Numbered from the stretch's first letter, positions 1 through 7,379 are shown. The stretch: 8,948 nt of DNA from JBKHBQ01 sp046542305 (GCA_046542305.1 JBKHBQ010000163.1:1-8948), one strand, 5' to 3'. Translations and numbers: made by a program. The notes: generated by a model not told the origin, from the sequence alone.

Positions 1-528
1 CTCTATCAGTACGGCCATGCCATCGAGTGCAGAATTTATGCAGAAGATCCTGAAAAGAATTTTATGCCCTCGCCCGGAAAGATCACGCACATTACCGAAC
101 CCCTCGGTCTGGGTGTGCGCCACGACGGCTATGTGTACGAAGGATACGAAATCCCGATTCATTACGACCCGATGATCTCAAAGCTGATCGTTTGGGCACG
201 AACCCGTGAAGAAGCCATCCACAGGATGAAACGTGCACTCTGGGCGTACAAGATCACAGGCGTTAAAACGTCCATTCCCTTCCTGGCAAAAATTATGGAG
301 AACGCTGATTTCAAGAAAGGAAACTACAATACCCATTTCATCGAAAAGAATTATGATTTCCTGATGGAAAAGCTGCCCTGCGGAACACGTTGTGAGGACA
401 TTTCGATTATTGCTGCTTTCATGCATTACCGCAACCGGCTGGAGGAGGTAAAACCGGCAAGCAACGGTTCTTCGGAAAAAAATCTCTGGAAAGAATTCGG
501 TAGAAAAAAATCGATGATGCGTTTCTAA
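1..528 (+). CDS. accC: Biotin carboxylase subunit of acyl-CoA carboxylase (5' partial)
   Basis: This is the C-terminal 175 residues of a biotin carboxylase, read in frame from base 1; the start lies off the left edge. The enzyme uses ATP and bicarbonate to carboxylate biotin on a carrier protein in the cytoplasm. The family-typical stretch GHAIECRIYAEDP (residues 5-17) is followed by MPSPGKI, GLGVRHD and HYDPMISKLIVWA, all hallmarks of the biotin carboxylase C-terminal domain. The ATP-grasp domain and the main catalytic Glu/Arg cluster would be upstream and cannot be seen. After the usual end of the E. coli AccC fold there is an extra tail of about 50 residues, hydrophilic and lysine-rich at its end, as I recall for Bacteroidota and PCC-type subunits. 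Thirteen nt separate it from the biotin carrier gene, so the three carboxylase genes are almost certainly one operon. A propionyl-CoA role is inferred from the neighbours; the fragment alone does not distinguish acetyl- from propionyl-CoA systems. Confidence 0.93.
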   Translation, partial: LYQYGHAIECRIYAEDPEKNFMPSPGKITHITEPLGLGVRHDGYVYEGYEIPIHYDPMISKLIVWARTREEAIHRMKRALWAYKITGVKTSIPFLAKIMENADFKKGNYNTHFIEKNYDFLMEKLPCGTRCEDISIIAAFMHYRNRLEEVKPASNGSSEKNLWKEFGRKKSMMRF

Positions 529-541
529 AACTTTAATTAAC

Positions 542-1048
542 ATGAAACTGGAAATACAAATCGACGGTCGAACAGCAAATGTCGAGCTTTTGGAACAAAG
601 CGGAAATATTGCAAAGATCAGGGTGGACGACAGGGTATATGATGTGGATTTGATGATGGTTGAGAATGGCGTGTATTCGATCATTCACAAGAACATCAGC
701 TTTAATGTGGAATTGATCGAAAAGAAAGACCCGCGGCATTATAACGTAAACACCCTTTATAATTCCTACGATGTGGAGATCATCGATGCCGAAACCAGGT
801 ACAAGCGCAACCGGTCGAAACACGACCTCGACGATATCCGGAAAATTGCCAGTCCGATGCCGGGTAAAGTGGTAAAAATTCCGGTGAAGGAAGGGGATGA
901 GGTAAAAGCCGGAGATACGGTGATTATTGTTTCGGCCATGAAAATGGAAAGCGAATACAAAGTGCAGAAAGACCGGATAGTAAAGGAAATTCTGGTAAAG
1001 GAAGGCGAAACCATCGACGGAAATCAAACGCTGGTGATTGTTGAATAA
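542..1048 (+). CDS. Biotin carboxyl carrier protein (BT-like domain + biotinyl domain) of acyl-CoA carboxylase
   Basis: A 168-residue protein that carries the biotin arm between the carboxylase and carboxyltransferase subunits. The C-terminal part (about 100-168) is a classic biotinyl/lipoyl domain: PMPG at 105-108, the turn KEGDEVKAGD, and the biotinylation motif AMKM with the acceptor Lys134. The N-terminal part (about 1-95) is predicted to be rich in beta strands and has no Ala/Pro linker of the AccB type. It resembles the BT region that joins the biotin carboxylase and carrier domains in single-chain propionyl-CoA carboxylase alpha subunits and contacts the beta subunit (inference from general resemblance). 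The gene therefore looks like the BT-BCCP half of a PCC alpha chain encoded separately from its carboxylase half. No Shine-Dalgarno motif precedes the ATG; the leader (CTTTAATTAAC) is AT-rich, as is usual in Bacteroidota. The next gene starts 24 nt downstream. An alternative label is the gamma/carrier subunit of a decarboxylase complex, which the adjacent biotin carboxylase makes less likely. Confidence 0.87.
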   Translation: MKLEIQIDGRTANVELLEQSGNIAKIRVDDRVYDVDLMMVENGVYSIIHKNISFNVELIEKKDPRHYNVNTLYNSYDVEIIDAETRYKRNRSKHDLDDIRKIASPMPGKVVKIPVKEGDEVKAGDTVIIVSAMKMESEYKVQKDRIVKEILVKEGETIDGNQTLVIVE

Positions 1049-1072
1049 AAAACCAAAAAAACAAAAGATTAT

Positions 1073-2608
1073 ATGGCTTCATTGGAGGAAAAGATAAGGA
1101 ATTTTGAAGAAAGAAATAAGCAGGCCGAACTCGGCGGCGGCAAGGAGCGCATCGAAAGGCAGCATAATGCTGGAAGAAAAACTGCCCGTGAACGCATCAG
1201 CGATCTGCTCGACGAAGGGACTTTTGTGGAAATGGACCGTTTCGTTACCCACCGTGCTACCGACTTCAACATGCAGGAAAACAAGATCCTGGGCGATGGT
1301 GTGGTAAGCGGTTACGGAAAAATCGACGGCCGGCTGGTGTATGTCTTTGCACAGGATTTTACGGTTTTTGGCGGCACACTGTCCAGGGCCAATGCCGACA
1401 AAATTGTAAAGATCATGAAGCTGGCCATGAAAATGGGCGCACCGGTGATCGGGCTGAACGATTCAGGCGGGGCACGCATTCAGGAAGGTGTGCAAAGCCT
1501 GGCAGGATATGCTGACATCTTTCTGCTCAACACCAAAGCTTCAGGGGTTATCCCGCAGATTTCAGCTATTATGGGACCCTGTGCCGGTGGTGCAGTGTAT
1601 TCGCCGGCCATCACCGATTTTATTTTTATGGTGAAGCAGTCGAGCTACATGTTTGTCACCGGACCGGATGTGATAAAAACCGTGACCCACGAAGAAGTAA
1701 CCAAAGAAGAACTCGGCGGCGCTATGACGCATAACGCAAAAAGCGGCGTGGCGCATTTTACCGGAGACAACGACGAGCAAACCATGCAAATGGTGCGCGA
1801 GCTGATAAGTTTCCTGCCTTCGAACAACATGGAAGATCCGCCGCTGAAACCCTGTACTGATGACATCAACCGCGAAGAACCCAAAATGGATTCCATCGTA
1901 CCGGCCGATCCAAATAAACCCTACGACATGAAAGACATCATCTGCCCGGTGGTGGATGATCATAATTTCTTTGAAGTACAGCCGCACTATGCACAGAATA
2001 TAATCGTGGGATTTGCCAGGCTCGCCGGCAAACCTGTGGGGATCGTTGCCAATCAGCCCTCGGTGCTGGCCGGAGTGCTCGATATCAACTCTTCAATCAA
2101 GGCAGCACGGTTTGTGCGTTTCTGCGATGCCTTCAACATTCCGCTGATCACCTTCGAAGATGTGCCTGGATTTTTACCTGGAACCGCACAGGAATTCGGC
2201 GGAATCATAAAACATGGCGCCAAGCTCTTATACGCGTTCTCGGAGGCTACCGTGCCTAAAATTACCCTGATTACACGAAAGGCCTATGGCGGGGCGTACG
2301 ATGTAATGTCGAGCAAGCATATCGGTGCAGATGTTAACCTGGCTTACCCTACTGCTGAAATTGCCGTAATGGGTCCCGAAGGCGCGGTGAATATCCTCTA
2401 CCGGAAAATGAACGAAGAACAACGGCGGAATGCTGTGGAAGAATACAAAACCACGTTTGCCAATCCGTTTAAAGCTGCTGAACTCGGGTATATCGACGAA
2501 ATTATTTACCCGCGGGAAACCAGGAAAAAGCTCATCCAGGCGCTGGATATGACTAAAAACAAGAGCGAACAAAATCCGCCGAAGAAACACGGAAATATTC
2601 CGTTGTAG
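1073..2608 (+). CDS. pccB: Acyl-CoA carboxylase carboxyltransferase subunit, probably propionyl-CoA carboxylase beta (PccB/MmdA family)
   Basis: A 511-residue carboxyltransferase, full length for the PccB/MmdA family (about 510-530). It moves CO2 from carboxybiotin to the alpha carbon of an acyl-CoA, most likely propionyl-CoA to (S)-methylmalonyl-CoA, linking propionate and succinate metabolism. The N-terminal crotonase-like half has DSGGARIQEG at 130-139 and the oxyanion-hole glycines GPCAGG at 168-173. The C-terminal half has PGFLPGTAQEFGGII and the second oxyanion motif AYGGAYD at 404-410. Asp410 lies at the position that sets acyl-CoA choice in Streptomyces PccB (Asp422; Ile in the acetyl-CoA-preferring paralogue), which favours propionyl-CoA. 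The ATG follows an A-rich 24-nt leader without Shine-Dalgarno pairing, and the N-terminus MASLEEKIRNFEERNKQAELGG suits the family. The gene ends 9 nt from the stop of the convergent kinase gene. Methylmalonyl-CoA decarboxylase alpha (MmdA) is nearly indistinguishable by sequence. The upstream biotin carboxylase, and the absence of a membrane OadB/MmdB-like gene in view, favour ATP-dependent carboxylation. Confidence 0.9.
   Translation: MASLEEKIRNFEERNKQAELGGGKERIERQHNAGRKTARERISDLLDEGTFVEMDRFVTHRATDFNMQENKILGDGVVSGYGKIDGRLVYVFAQDFTVFGGTLSRANADKIVKIMKLAMKMGAPVIGLNDSGGARIQEGVQSLAGYADIFLLNTKASGVIPQISAIMGPCAGGAVYSPAITDFIFMVKQSSYMFVTGPDVIKTVTHEEVTKEELGGAMTHNAKSGVAHFTGDNDEQTMQMVRELISFLPSNNMEDPPLKPCTDDINREEPKMDSIVPADPNKPYDMKDIICPVVDDHNFFEVQPHYAQNIIVGFARLAGKPVGIVANQPSVLAGVLDINSSIKAARFVRFCDAFNIPLITFEDVPGFLPGTAQEFGGIIKHGAKLLYAFSEATVPKITLITRKAYGGAYDVMSSKHIGADVNLAYPTAEIAVMGPEGAVNILYRKMNEEQRRNAVEEYKTTFANPFKAAELGYIDEIIYPRETRKKLIQALDMTKNKSEQNPPKKHGNIPL
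2589..2603. terminator. Weak candidate hairpin at the convergent gene junction
   Basis: ACGGAA-ATA-TTCCGT forms a perfect 6-bp stem with a 3-nt loop inside the last codons of the carboxyltransferase gene, just past the stop of the opposite-strand kinase gene. On the - strand it is followed by GTTTCTT, only weakly T-rich; on the + strand no T tract follows. The two genes leave only 9 nt between stops, so any terminator must overlap coding sequence, and this is the best local structure I can see. It may simply be chance. Confidence 0.2.
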
Positions 2609-2617
2609 CGCTTCACA

Positions 2618-5600
2618 TCAGTAGGACACCGGAAGGATAATTTTAAAAGTGGTTCCGGAGCCTTCGTCGCTGTGAAAACTGATATCGCCCCCCGACAGCG
2701 TGATCACATTTTTAACGATGGCCAGCCCCAAACCCATGCCACCCGATTTCGTTGTGAAGTTGGGTGAGAAAATTTTATCCGACAGCTCTGAAGGTATACC
2801 GCCGCCATTGTCCTGTATGGATATATGAATGTGGTTCAAAATCTTGTTTAGCGAAATATTGATCCTGCCATCCGGCTTGTCGCCAATGGCCTGAATTGAA
2901 TTTTTCAGCAGGTTGTTAAAGGCGCGCAGTAGCTGCTCCTTATCTGCGTATACCATGAAATCGCAATCCGGAGGATAGTGAAGATTGATATCGATGTTTT
3001 CATAATGTTTAAAAAGGCTGATGGAATTATGGAGTACATCACACACATCGATATCTTCTTTTTTGCTGAGCGGCATTTTTGCGAAGTCTGAAAATTCGGT
3101 GGCAATAGCCGAGAGGGTTTCGATCTGATCGATCATAGTTTTAGTAAATTTATCCAGCCGCTGTTCCCAGTCTGGCCGGCTTTCCTTCCACGATCGCTGC
3201 AGGTACTGCACGCTTAGTTTCATCGGCGTAAGCGGATTCTTTATTTCGTGCGCCACCTGCTTGGCCATTTCACGCCATGCGGTTTCACGTTCCGACCTTG
3301 CAAGCAGTTCCGCACTCGTCGCCAGTTCATCTATCATCCGGTTGTATTCGATCACAAGCTGCCCGATTTCATCCCTGCGGTCCCACGAAATCTTTTCGTT
3401 TTGTCCGCCCAGTTTCACCATACGTATTTTCTGCATGATCAGCTTTAGCGGCCTCGAAATGTAATTGGAAATCACCAGGGCAATCAGGATGGAAAAGGCA
3501 ATGAGGATTACGTAAATATTAATGTATGCCACAAGGAATGATGAGATTTCCCGTTTCAGATCGTTTTCCTTGGCAAAATACGGGAGGTTAAGGTAGGCCA
3601 TCACTTGGTTGCGGTCGTTAACGAAGGGGATGTATGCTGAAAGGTATTGCTGCTTTCCGATGCTTTCGTCATGGATGAACAGCGAACTGTTTTTGTACTT
3701 GAGTTCATAAAACGCTTCGGGGTTCATCCTCCGGCTGATCAGCATTTCCTGGAATATCTGTGGACGCGATGAGGCGGTGAGTGTTCCATTCAGGTTAAAA
3801 ATGTTGATGTCGGTAAAGAAAACATTCGAAAACTTCGACAGCAATTCACTCAGGTAAAATTGATGTTCCTCGTTGAAAGCTTCCAGATCCGAAAATTTGT
3901 GCTGCATCTCAACCAGCACCGAATGCGTTTTTTCGCTTAAAATATCTTTGTTCTTTTCATCATTCAGGTTATTGATGTACCAGATGGTAAAAATTCCGAT
4001 GACGATAAACGAAAACAAAATCACCGCCGACATAGAAATCTGAAGCCGCGTGCGAAAACTGAGCTCCATTTTCCGGTGCGAAAACGGATAGATGAACAGC
4101 AGGAAGATCAAACCTATAAATACAGAAAAGGCAATGAAGAAGTATGAGAACGGCGCAAGTAAATCAAGCCACGATTTATGTTTGCGGCTGATCAGTACGC
4201 TGAATTCGGAATCCACATTGTAGTACAAATGATTGAATCCGTTTTGATCGAAAAAACGAAATTGCGAATTGACAACGCCGTAATGCTCCAGTTGGAAATT
4301 ATAAAAATACTTCCCTACCCTTTTGTACAATTCCCCATCCTGGAATTTTGCATACGAATAGTCGGAAAAATCAGGATCCGGGGTAACTTCCTCATCAATG
4401 AGCAAATCAGGAAACCCAAGATCCTTTGCAAGATATTTGGTCATCAGCTCCACGAAAACTTTCACCCGGCCACCATCAGCAGTCTGATAACTGAAAATGG
4501 CCACATACCCGTTATCATCACGGCCGTAATTCATGAAATAGAGATTTCCAGCCTGGGTTTGTTCGCCGATGGTTCCGGTCATATTTTCAAAAAACAGGAA
4601 GCAGTTAACGGGAACTTCTTCCGGCTGGATGATCAGAATATCCTCGGAATGGCAAATGGTTAGCTGGTGATCGTATTTTTTCCAGTAACCCGTGAAATAA
4701 TTCTTAAAGAAATATTTTTCCAATGCCTGTTCGTCAAAATCAGGAGTACCGTATTTTTGGAGTTGCAGCCGGAGTGTGTCATCAGCAAGTGCTTTCACCA
4801 TAAGCTCGCCAAACATGAACTCGGCCAGTGGATCGCGCTGCTCCGAAGCCAGATGTTCAGCCAGAAGTATTCGGTATTCCCTTTCTTTGAAATTATTGCT
4901 TTTATGTAACGCGTACGTGCTGATAATTGAAAAGGCAATGATGATGAAGACGCTATTGGATAACGTGAATTTTTTTTGCCTGAAATGAAATAGTACACCC
5001 AGGGAAACGATGAAAATAAAAAGAAAAATTGTGAAAAAATGATCGCATTCGCCCCTGATGAAGCACAAGGTTAAAAACATGACGAACACAAGGGCAGAAA
5101 GCAACGCGTATTCTTGGAGTCCGCGCAGGTACATCCAGGAAAAATAACACAGCCTTACCGTAATAAGAACGAAAGCCAGAATGCCTGTTGCCAGGATAAG
5201 AAAACTGAACAAACTCATCCACGAAAGGCTGAAGATATTATTAAGATCCAGCGAAATATTTGAATCAATGACCAGGCTGTGGTAAAGAAAAATTAATCCG
5301 CCAAAGAAGATGAATACATGAATAAAAAGCGAAAATGAAATGAAAAGCCTCGAGAATGCGGTGCGTCGAAGATTGCCGAAGAAAAACTTTACATGTTTGA
5401 AAAAGAAAAATGAAATAAGAAGAATAAACAGGGCGTGAAGAAACAGATCGCCGATGGAGGGAATGAAATCGGAAAAGGCGTAAAAGCGCGGGCCGAAAAG
5501 TACGGAATCGTGAAGTATAGCCGGAAATTTAAAATAGAATATCAGGGCACGGATGATGAGAAGATCCAGAATAAATCCTACCAGAAACAAAAGCCGTTTT

Positions 5601-6313
5601 GCAGATTTTCGATAAATGAACAGGTATACTTCATAGATAAATCCGATAAAAAACAGAAGGCCGCCAAGGTAGAGGATAAATAGTACTGCAAGCTGTTTAT
5701 TGGTTAACTCCGACTCAGGTTGAAACTCAACAGAGAAAAGATAGTACCCGTTTTCATCACGGATCGGAAAACCCTTCTCCTGTTCTGTATGGATCTTTGC
5801 CTTGCATTCAAGCCCGAAAGATGAATGGAAATCATTTACAAGGTATTCGTTTTGATAATTATAATCGTGCCTGATCAGGTAAAGCCCTGAGTAGCTGTAG
5901 ATGCTGTCGTAAAGCATAAGGTGGCGATACCATCCGTTGCCCGTTTGTACCAGACCATGAAAAGTTTTATCGGAGAGGAAATCCAGCGGCACGCGATTGT
6001 CAGACCAGAAAATCACCGAATCCGCCTCTCTGATCACAAACACAAAATCGTCTGTGGTGAAGCCGGTTTGTAGGTGCGTTGGAATAGCGAAAAGTGTATC
6101 CCGCCCAGTTATGTGGATGGCATTAAGTTTTTTGATGCTTTTCGAAAGCTGTTGATCCTTTTCGTGTATGGTTTCCTGAATTTGTTTTGCCGACGACACC
6201 TGATCGAAATCCTGTAGGTAATATCTGCCCGACAGAAATGCCAGCACCCAGATCACCAGCGAAGCGATCAGGTAAAGGTTGCGTTTTCGGTTATGATGGA
6301 CTGGTTTTGGCAT
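2618..6313 (-). CDS. Large multi-membrane-span sensor histidine kinase, NtrY-like catalytic core
   Basis: A 1231-residue inner-membrane sensor kinase that should autophosphorylate a His and pass phosphate to an unidentified response regulator. Order: one membrane helix (about 12-28); a hydrophilic region 31-205; eight closely packed helices (about 207-468); a hydrophilic region 470-717; helices at about 718-741 and 758-780; a region 781-924 with Cache-like strand patterns (inference); helix 925-948; HAMP about 949-1000; HisKA with H-box VAHEIKNPLTPMK, His1022; HATPase with N-box NNLLKNS (Asn1138), G1 box DNGGGIP (Asp1168), F box NFTTKSGG and G2 box GMGLGL (1192-1197). With a cytoplasmic N-terminus, helix parity puts all three hydrophilic regions outside and the kinase inside. 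The H-box resembles NtrY, but there is no PAS domain after HAMP. All catalytic motifs are intact. The ATG lacks a Shine-Dalgarno; a 133-nt gap separates it from the upstream methyltransferase, so it may have its own promoter. The signal and partner cannot be read from the sequence. Confidence 0.92.
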   Translation of the reverse strand: MPKPVHHNRKRNLYLIASLVIWVLAFLSGRYYLQDFDQVSSAKQIQETIHEKDQQLSKSIKKLNAIHITGRDTLFAIPTHLQTGFTTDDFVFVIREADSVIFWSDNRVPLDFLSDKTFHGLVQTGNGWYRHLMLYDSIYSYSGLYLIRHDYNYQNEYLVNDFHSSFGLECKAKIHTEQEKGFPIRDENGYYLFSVEFQPESELTNKQLAVLFILYLGGLLFFIGFIYEVYLFIYRKSAKRLLFLVGFILDLLIIRALIFYFKFPAILHDSVLFGPRFYAFSDFIPSIGDLFLHALFILLISFFFFKHVKFFFGNLRRTAFSRLFISFSLFIHVFIFFGGLIFLYHSLVIDSNISLDLNNIFSLSWMSLFSFLILATGILAFVLITVRLCYFSWMYLRGLQEYALLSALVFVMFLTLCFIRGECDHFFTIFLFIFIVSLGVLFHFRQKKFTLSNSVFIIIAFSIISTYALHKSNNFKEREYRILLAEHLASEQRDPLAEFMFGELMVKALADDTLRLQLQKYGTPDFDEQALEKYFFKNYFTGYWKKYDHQLTICHSEDILIIQPEEVPVNCFLFFENMTGTIGEQTQAGNLYFMNYGRDDNGYVAIFSYQTADGGRVKVFVELMTKYLAKDLGFPDLLIDEEVTPDPDFSDYSYAKFQDGELYKRVGKYFYNFQLEHYGVVNSQFRFFDQNGFNHLYYNVDSEFSVLISRKHKSWLDLLAPFSYFFIAFSVFIGLIFLLFIYPFSHRKMELSFRTRLQISMSAVILFSFIVIGIFTIWYINNLNDEKNKDILSEKTHSVLVEMQHKFSDLEAFNEEHQFYLSELLSKFSNVFFTDINIFNLNGTLTASSRPQIFQEMLISRRMNPEAFYELKYKNSSLFIHDESIGKQQYLSAYIPFVNDRNQVMAYLNLPYFAKENDLKREISSFLVAYINIYVILIAFSILIALVISNYISRPLKLIMQKIRMVKLGGQNEKISWDRRDEIGQLVIEYNRMIDELATSAELLARSERETAWREMAKQVAHEIKNPLTPMKLSVQYLQRSWKESRPDWEQRLDKFTKTMIDQIETLSAIATEFSDFAKMPLSKKEDIDVCDVLHNSISLFKHYENIDINLHYPPDCDFMVYADKEQLLRAFNNLLKNSIQAIGDKPDGRINISLNKILNHIHISIQDNGGGIPSELSDKIFSPNFTTKSGGMGLGLAIVKNVITLSGGDISFHSDEGSGTTFKIILPVSY

Positions 6314-6395
6314 AAATGCCCGTTAAATTATATCAAGAAATTAATAATCAATAAAATAAAAACGCATTGAAAAGCTTCGATTAAAATAACGATCT

Positions 6396-6429
6396 CAAAA
6401 ATTCCGATAGATGCATCTATTTTACCAAA
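6396..6429 (-). promoter_or_regulatory. Tentative Bacteroidota-type promoter for the kinase gene
   Basis: Read on the - strand, TTTG (6429-6426) is followed after 22 nt by AATTTTTG (6403-6396). This is close to the Bacteroidota sigma consensus TTTG-N19-21-TAnnTTTG, with one mismatch in the -7 element and slightly long spacing. It would give a leader of roughly 75 nt before the kinase ATG. The region is the only gene-free stretch long enough to hold a promoter here, but it is so AT-rich that a match this loose can arise by chance. A second TATAAT-like string (TGATATAATT) lies nearer the ATG without a good partner element. Confidence 0.25.
6407..6420. repeat. 14-bp perfect palindrome in the methyltransferase-kinase gap
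   Basis: ATAGATGCATCTAT is an exact palindrome. It could be an operator half-site pair, and it falls between the two elements of the tentative promoter. As a hairpin it would have only about a 5-bp, AT-rich stem and no clear T tract, so a terminator role for the methyltransferase transcript is unlikely. The rest of the 133-nt gap shows nothing else I can name. Confidence 0.4.
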
Positions 6430-6446
6430 AAGTTTGCCAGAAGCCT

Positions 6447-7343
6447 TTAAAATGGCTGATTCTGCTTTTTTACCAGATAAATCAGACTTGAATAGTTATT
6501 CTGGTTCCGATTAGCCGAAATATTTGATTTGAGTCCGCTAATCGATGCCCGTAAAAAGTTTTGCCGACCGGATTTGTATTTTTCACTCAGCAGGCTTACA
6601 TAAAACGAATCGAATTTCATCGGATGCACCGAGATTAATTTTAGCAGATGCTTTTCAAGCAATTTTGTAAATGATGTTTTGTTAAAATGATAAAGGTGTC
6701 TTGGAACATCCCATGCGGCCCAATAACTTCCGTAGTATGCGGCATCCCACGATCCGGGATTTGGCAGCGCAAAAACCATCAGGCCGTCATCTTTTAGCAG
6801 CCGCTTTAGCTGCACCATTCTGCCGTTTAAATCCGGCACGTGCTCTAAAACATGCCAGAGGGTAATCACATCGAAACCGGATGCTGGTAATTCATCAATT
6901 TTTTCTTCGGGAAGCACGTTCAGCCCGTACTGCTCAGAAGCGAAATTTCGTGCTTCTTCTGTAGGTTCTATGCCGGTGGTCTCCCACCTGTGCTGTTTCA
7001 TAAAGTTTAAGAATTCGCCTGTACCACAACCCACATCCAGGATGCTGCCTGAAGGTTTGTATTTTGAAATCAGGCTGTATTTCTTTCGGAGAGAAATGTT
7101 TCTTACAAATTTGTAGATGCCTGATACAAGTCCTTTTTTTGCGGCCGTATGCGAAAGGTATTCATCCGACTGATAATAACGTGCCAGGTTTTCCGGCTCG
7201 GGTCTCGGATTGGTAAATTGCAGTTCGCAACCGGGGCAGGTGAAAATCCCAAAGTCCTCCCCGCTCAAAAAATGATCCCTGATCGTATGGGTTTGCATGA
7301 TCGGGGAACTGCCACATAACGGGCATGTTTTTAATTCTTCCAT
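6447..7343 (-). CDS. Zinc-ribbon class I SAM-dependent methyltransferase (Methyltransf_23-like)
   Basis: A 298-residue predicted cytoplasmic methyltransferase with unknown substrate. The N-terminus carries a probable zinc ribbon, CPLCG (Cys7, Cys10) and CPGC (Cys36, Cys39). The class I Rossmann domain follows: motif I ILDVGCGTGEF (101-111), the acidic Glu126 at the end of strand 2 that would hold the SAM ribose, and the motif IV/V region FDVITLWHVLEHVPD (157-171). The later string AAWDVPRHLYHF is common in this family. The start is well fixed: an in-frame TGA sits directly before the ATG. It lies 36 nt downstream of mnmG on the same strand, so co-transcription is likely. The gap holds a parS-like palindrome and no other start candidate. 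Related proteins act on sugars, quinone precursors or other small molecules, and the neighbours do not single one out, so I give no substrate. The C-terminal 30 residues are polar and probably variable. Confidence 0.9.
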   Translation of the reverse strand: MEELKTCPLCGSSPIMQTHTIRDHFLSGEDFGIFTCPGCELQFTNPRPEPENLARYYQSDEYLSHTAAKKGLVSGIYKFVRNISLRKKYSLISKYKPSGSILDVGCGTGEFLNFMKQHRWETTGIEPTEEARNFASEQYGLNVLPEEKIDELPASGFDVITLWHVLEHVPDLNGRMVQLKRLLKDDGLMVFALPNPGSWDAAYYGSYWAAWDVPRHLYHFNKTSFTKLLEKHLLKLISVHPMKFDSFYVSLLSEKYKSGRQNFLRASISGLKSNISANRNQNNYSSLIYLVKKQNQPF

Positions 7344-7359
7344 TCAAAATATCATTGGA

Positions 7360-7375
7360 TGTTCCACGTGGAACA
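7360..7375. other. parS: Candidate parS site (ParB-binding centromere-like palindrome)
   Basis: TGTTCCACGTGGAACA is a perfect 16-bp palindrome that ends where its flanks (A on both sides) stop being complementary. It matches the widely conserved chromosomal parS consensus, TGTTtCACGTGaAACA, and as I recall is identical to the site form used in Pseudomonas. ParB would load here as a CTP-dependent clamp and spread to organise the origin region for segregation. It occupies most of the short mnmG-methyltransferase gap, so it could also affect read-through locally. parS sites normally cluster near oriC, which also suits the presence of mnmG (gidA). No parA or parB is in the window, so the call rests on sequence match and location. 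Confidence 0.8.
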
Positions 7376-7379
7376 AAAA

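Noticed and set aside
1049..1072. A-rich spacer before the carboxyltransferase gene, considered as a regulatory element
   Set aside because: Short A-rich leaders without Shine-Dalgarno motifs are normal translation starts in Bacteroidota.
1562..1987. 141-codon open frame on the - strand inside the carboxyltransferase gene
   Set aside because: His-rich composition with no recognisable domain; it is antisense to conserved carboxyltransferase codons.
1073..2608. Sodium-pumping methylmalonyl-CoA decarboxylase alpha subunit as the primary call
   Set aside because: The operon begins with a biotin carboxylase, which a decarboxylase does not need, and no membrane beta subunit gene is visible. It is kept only as an alternative.
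2629..2658. CCGGAA...TTCCGG inverted repeat with an 18-nt loop, considered as a terminator for the carboxylase operon
   Set aside because: The loop is long, no T tract follows on the + strand, and the bases encode the conserved end of the kinase ATPase domain.
4178..4663. 161-codon open frame on the + strand opposite the kinase gene
   Set aside because: It is antisense to a well-supported kinase gene and shows no family motif or start signal; it is a shadow of the opposite frame.
5435..5683. 82-codon lysine-rich open frame on the + strand
   Set aside because: It lies opposite membrane helices of the kinase. Its Lys-rich content follows from the Phe/Leu-rich codons on the other strand.
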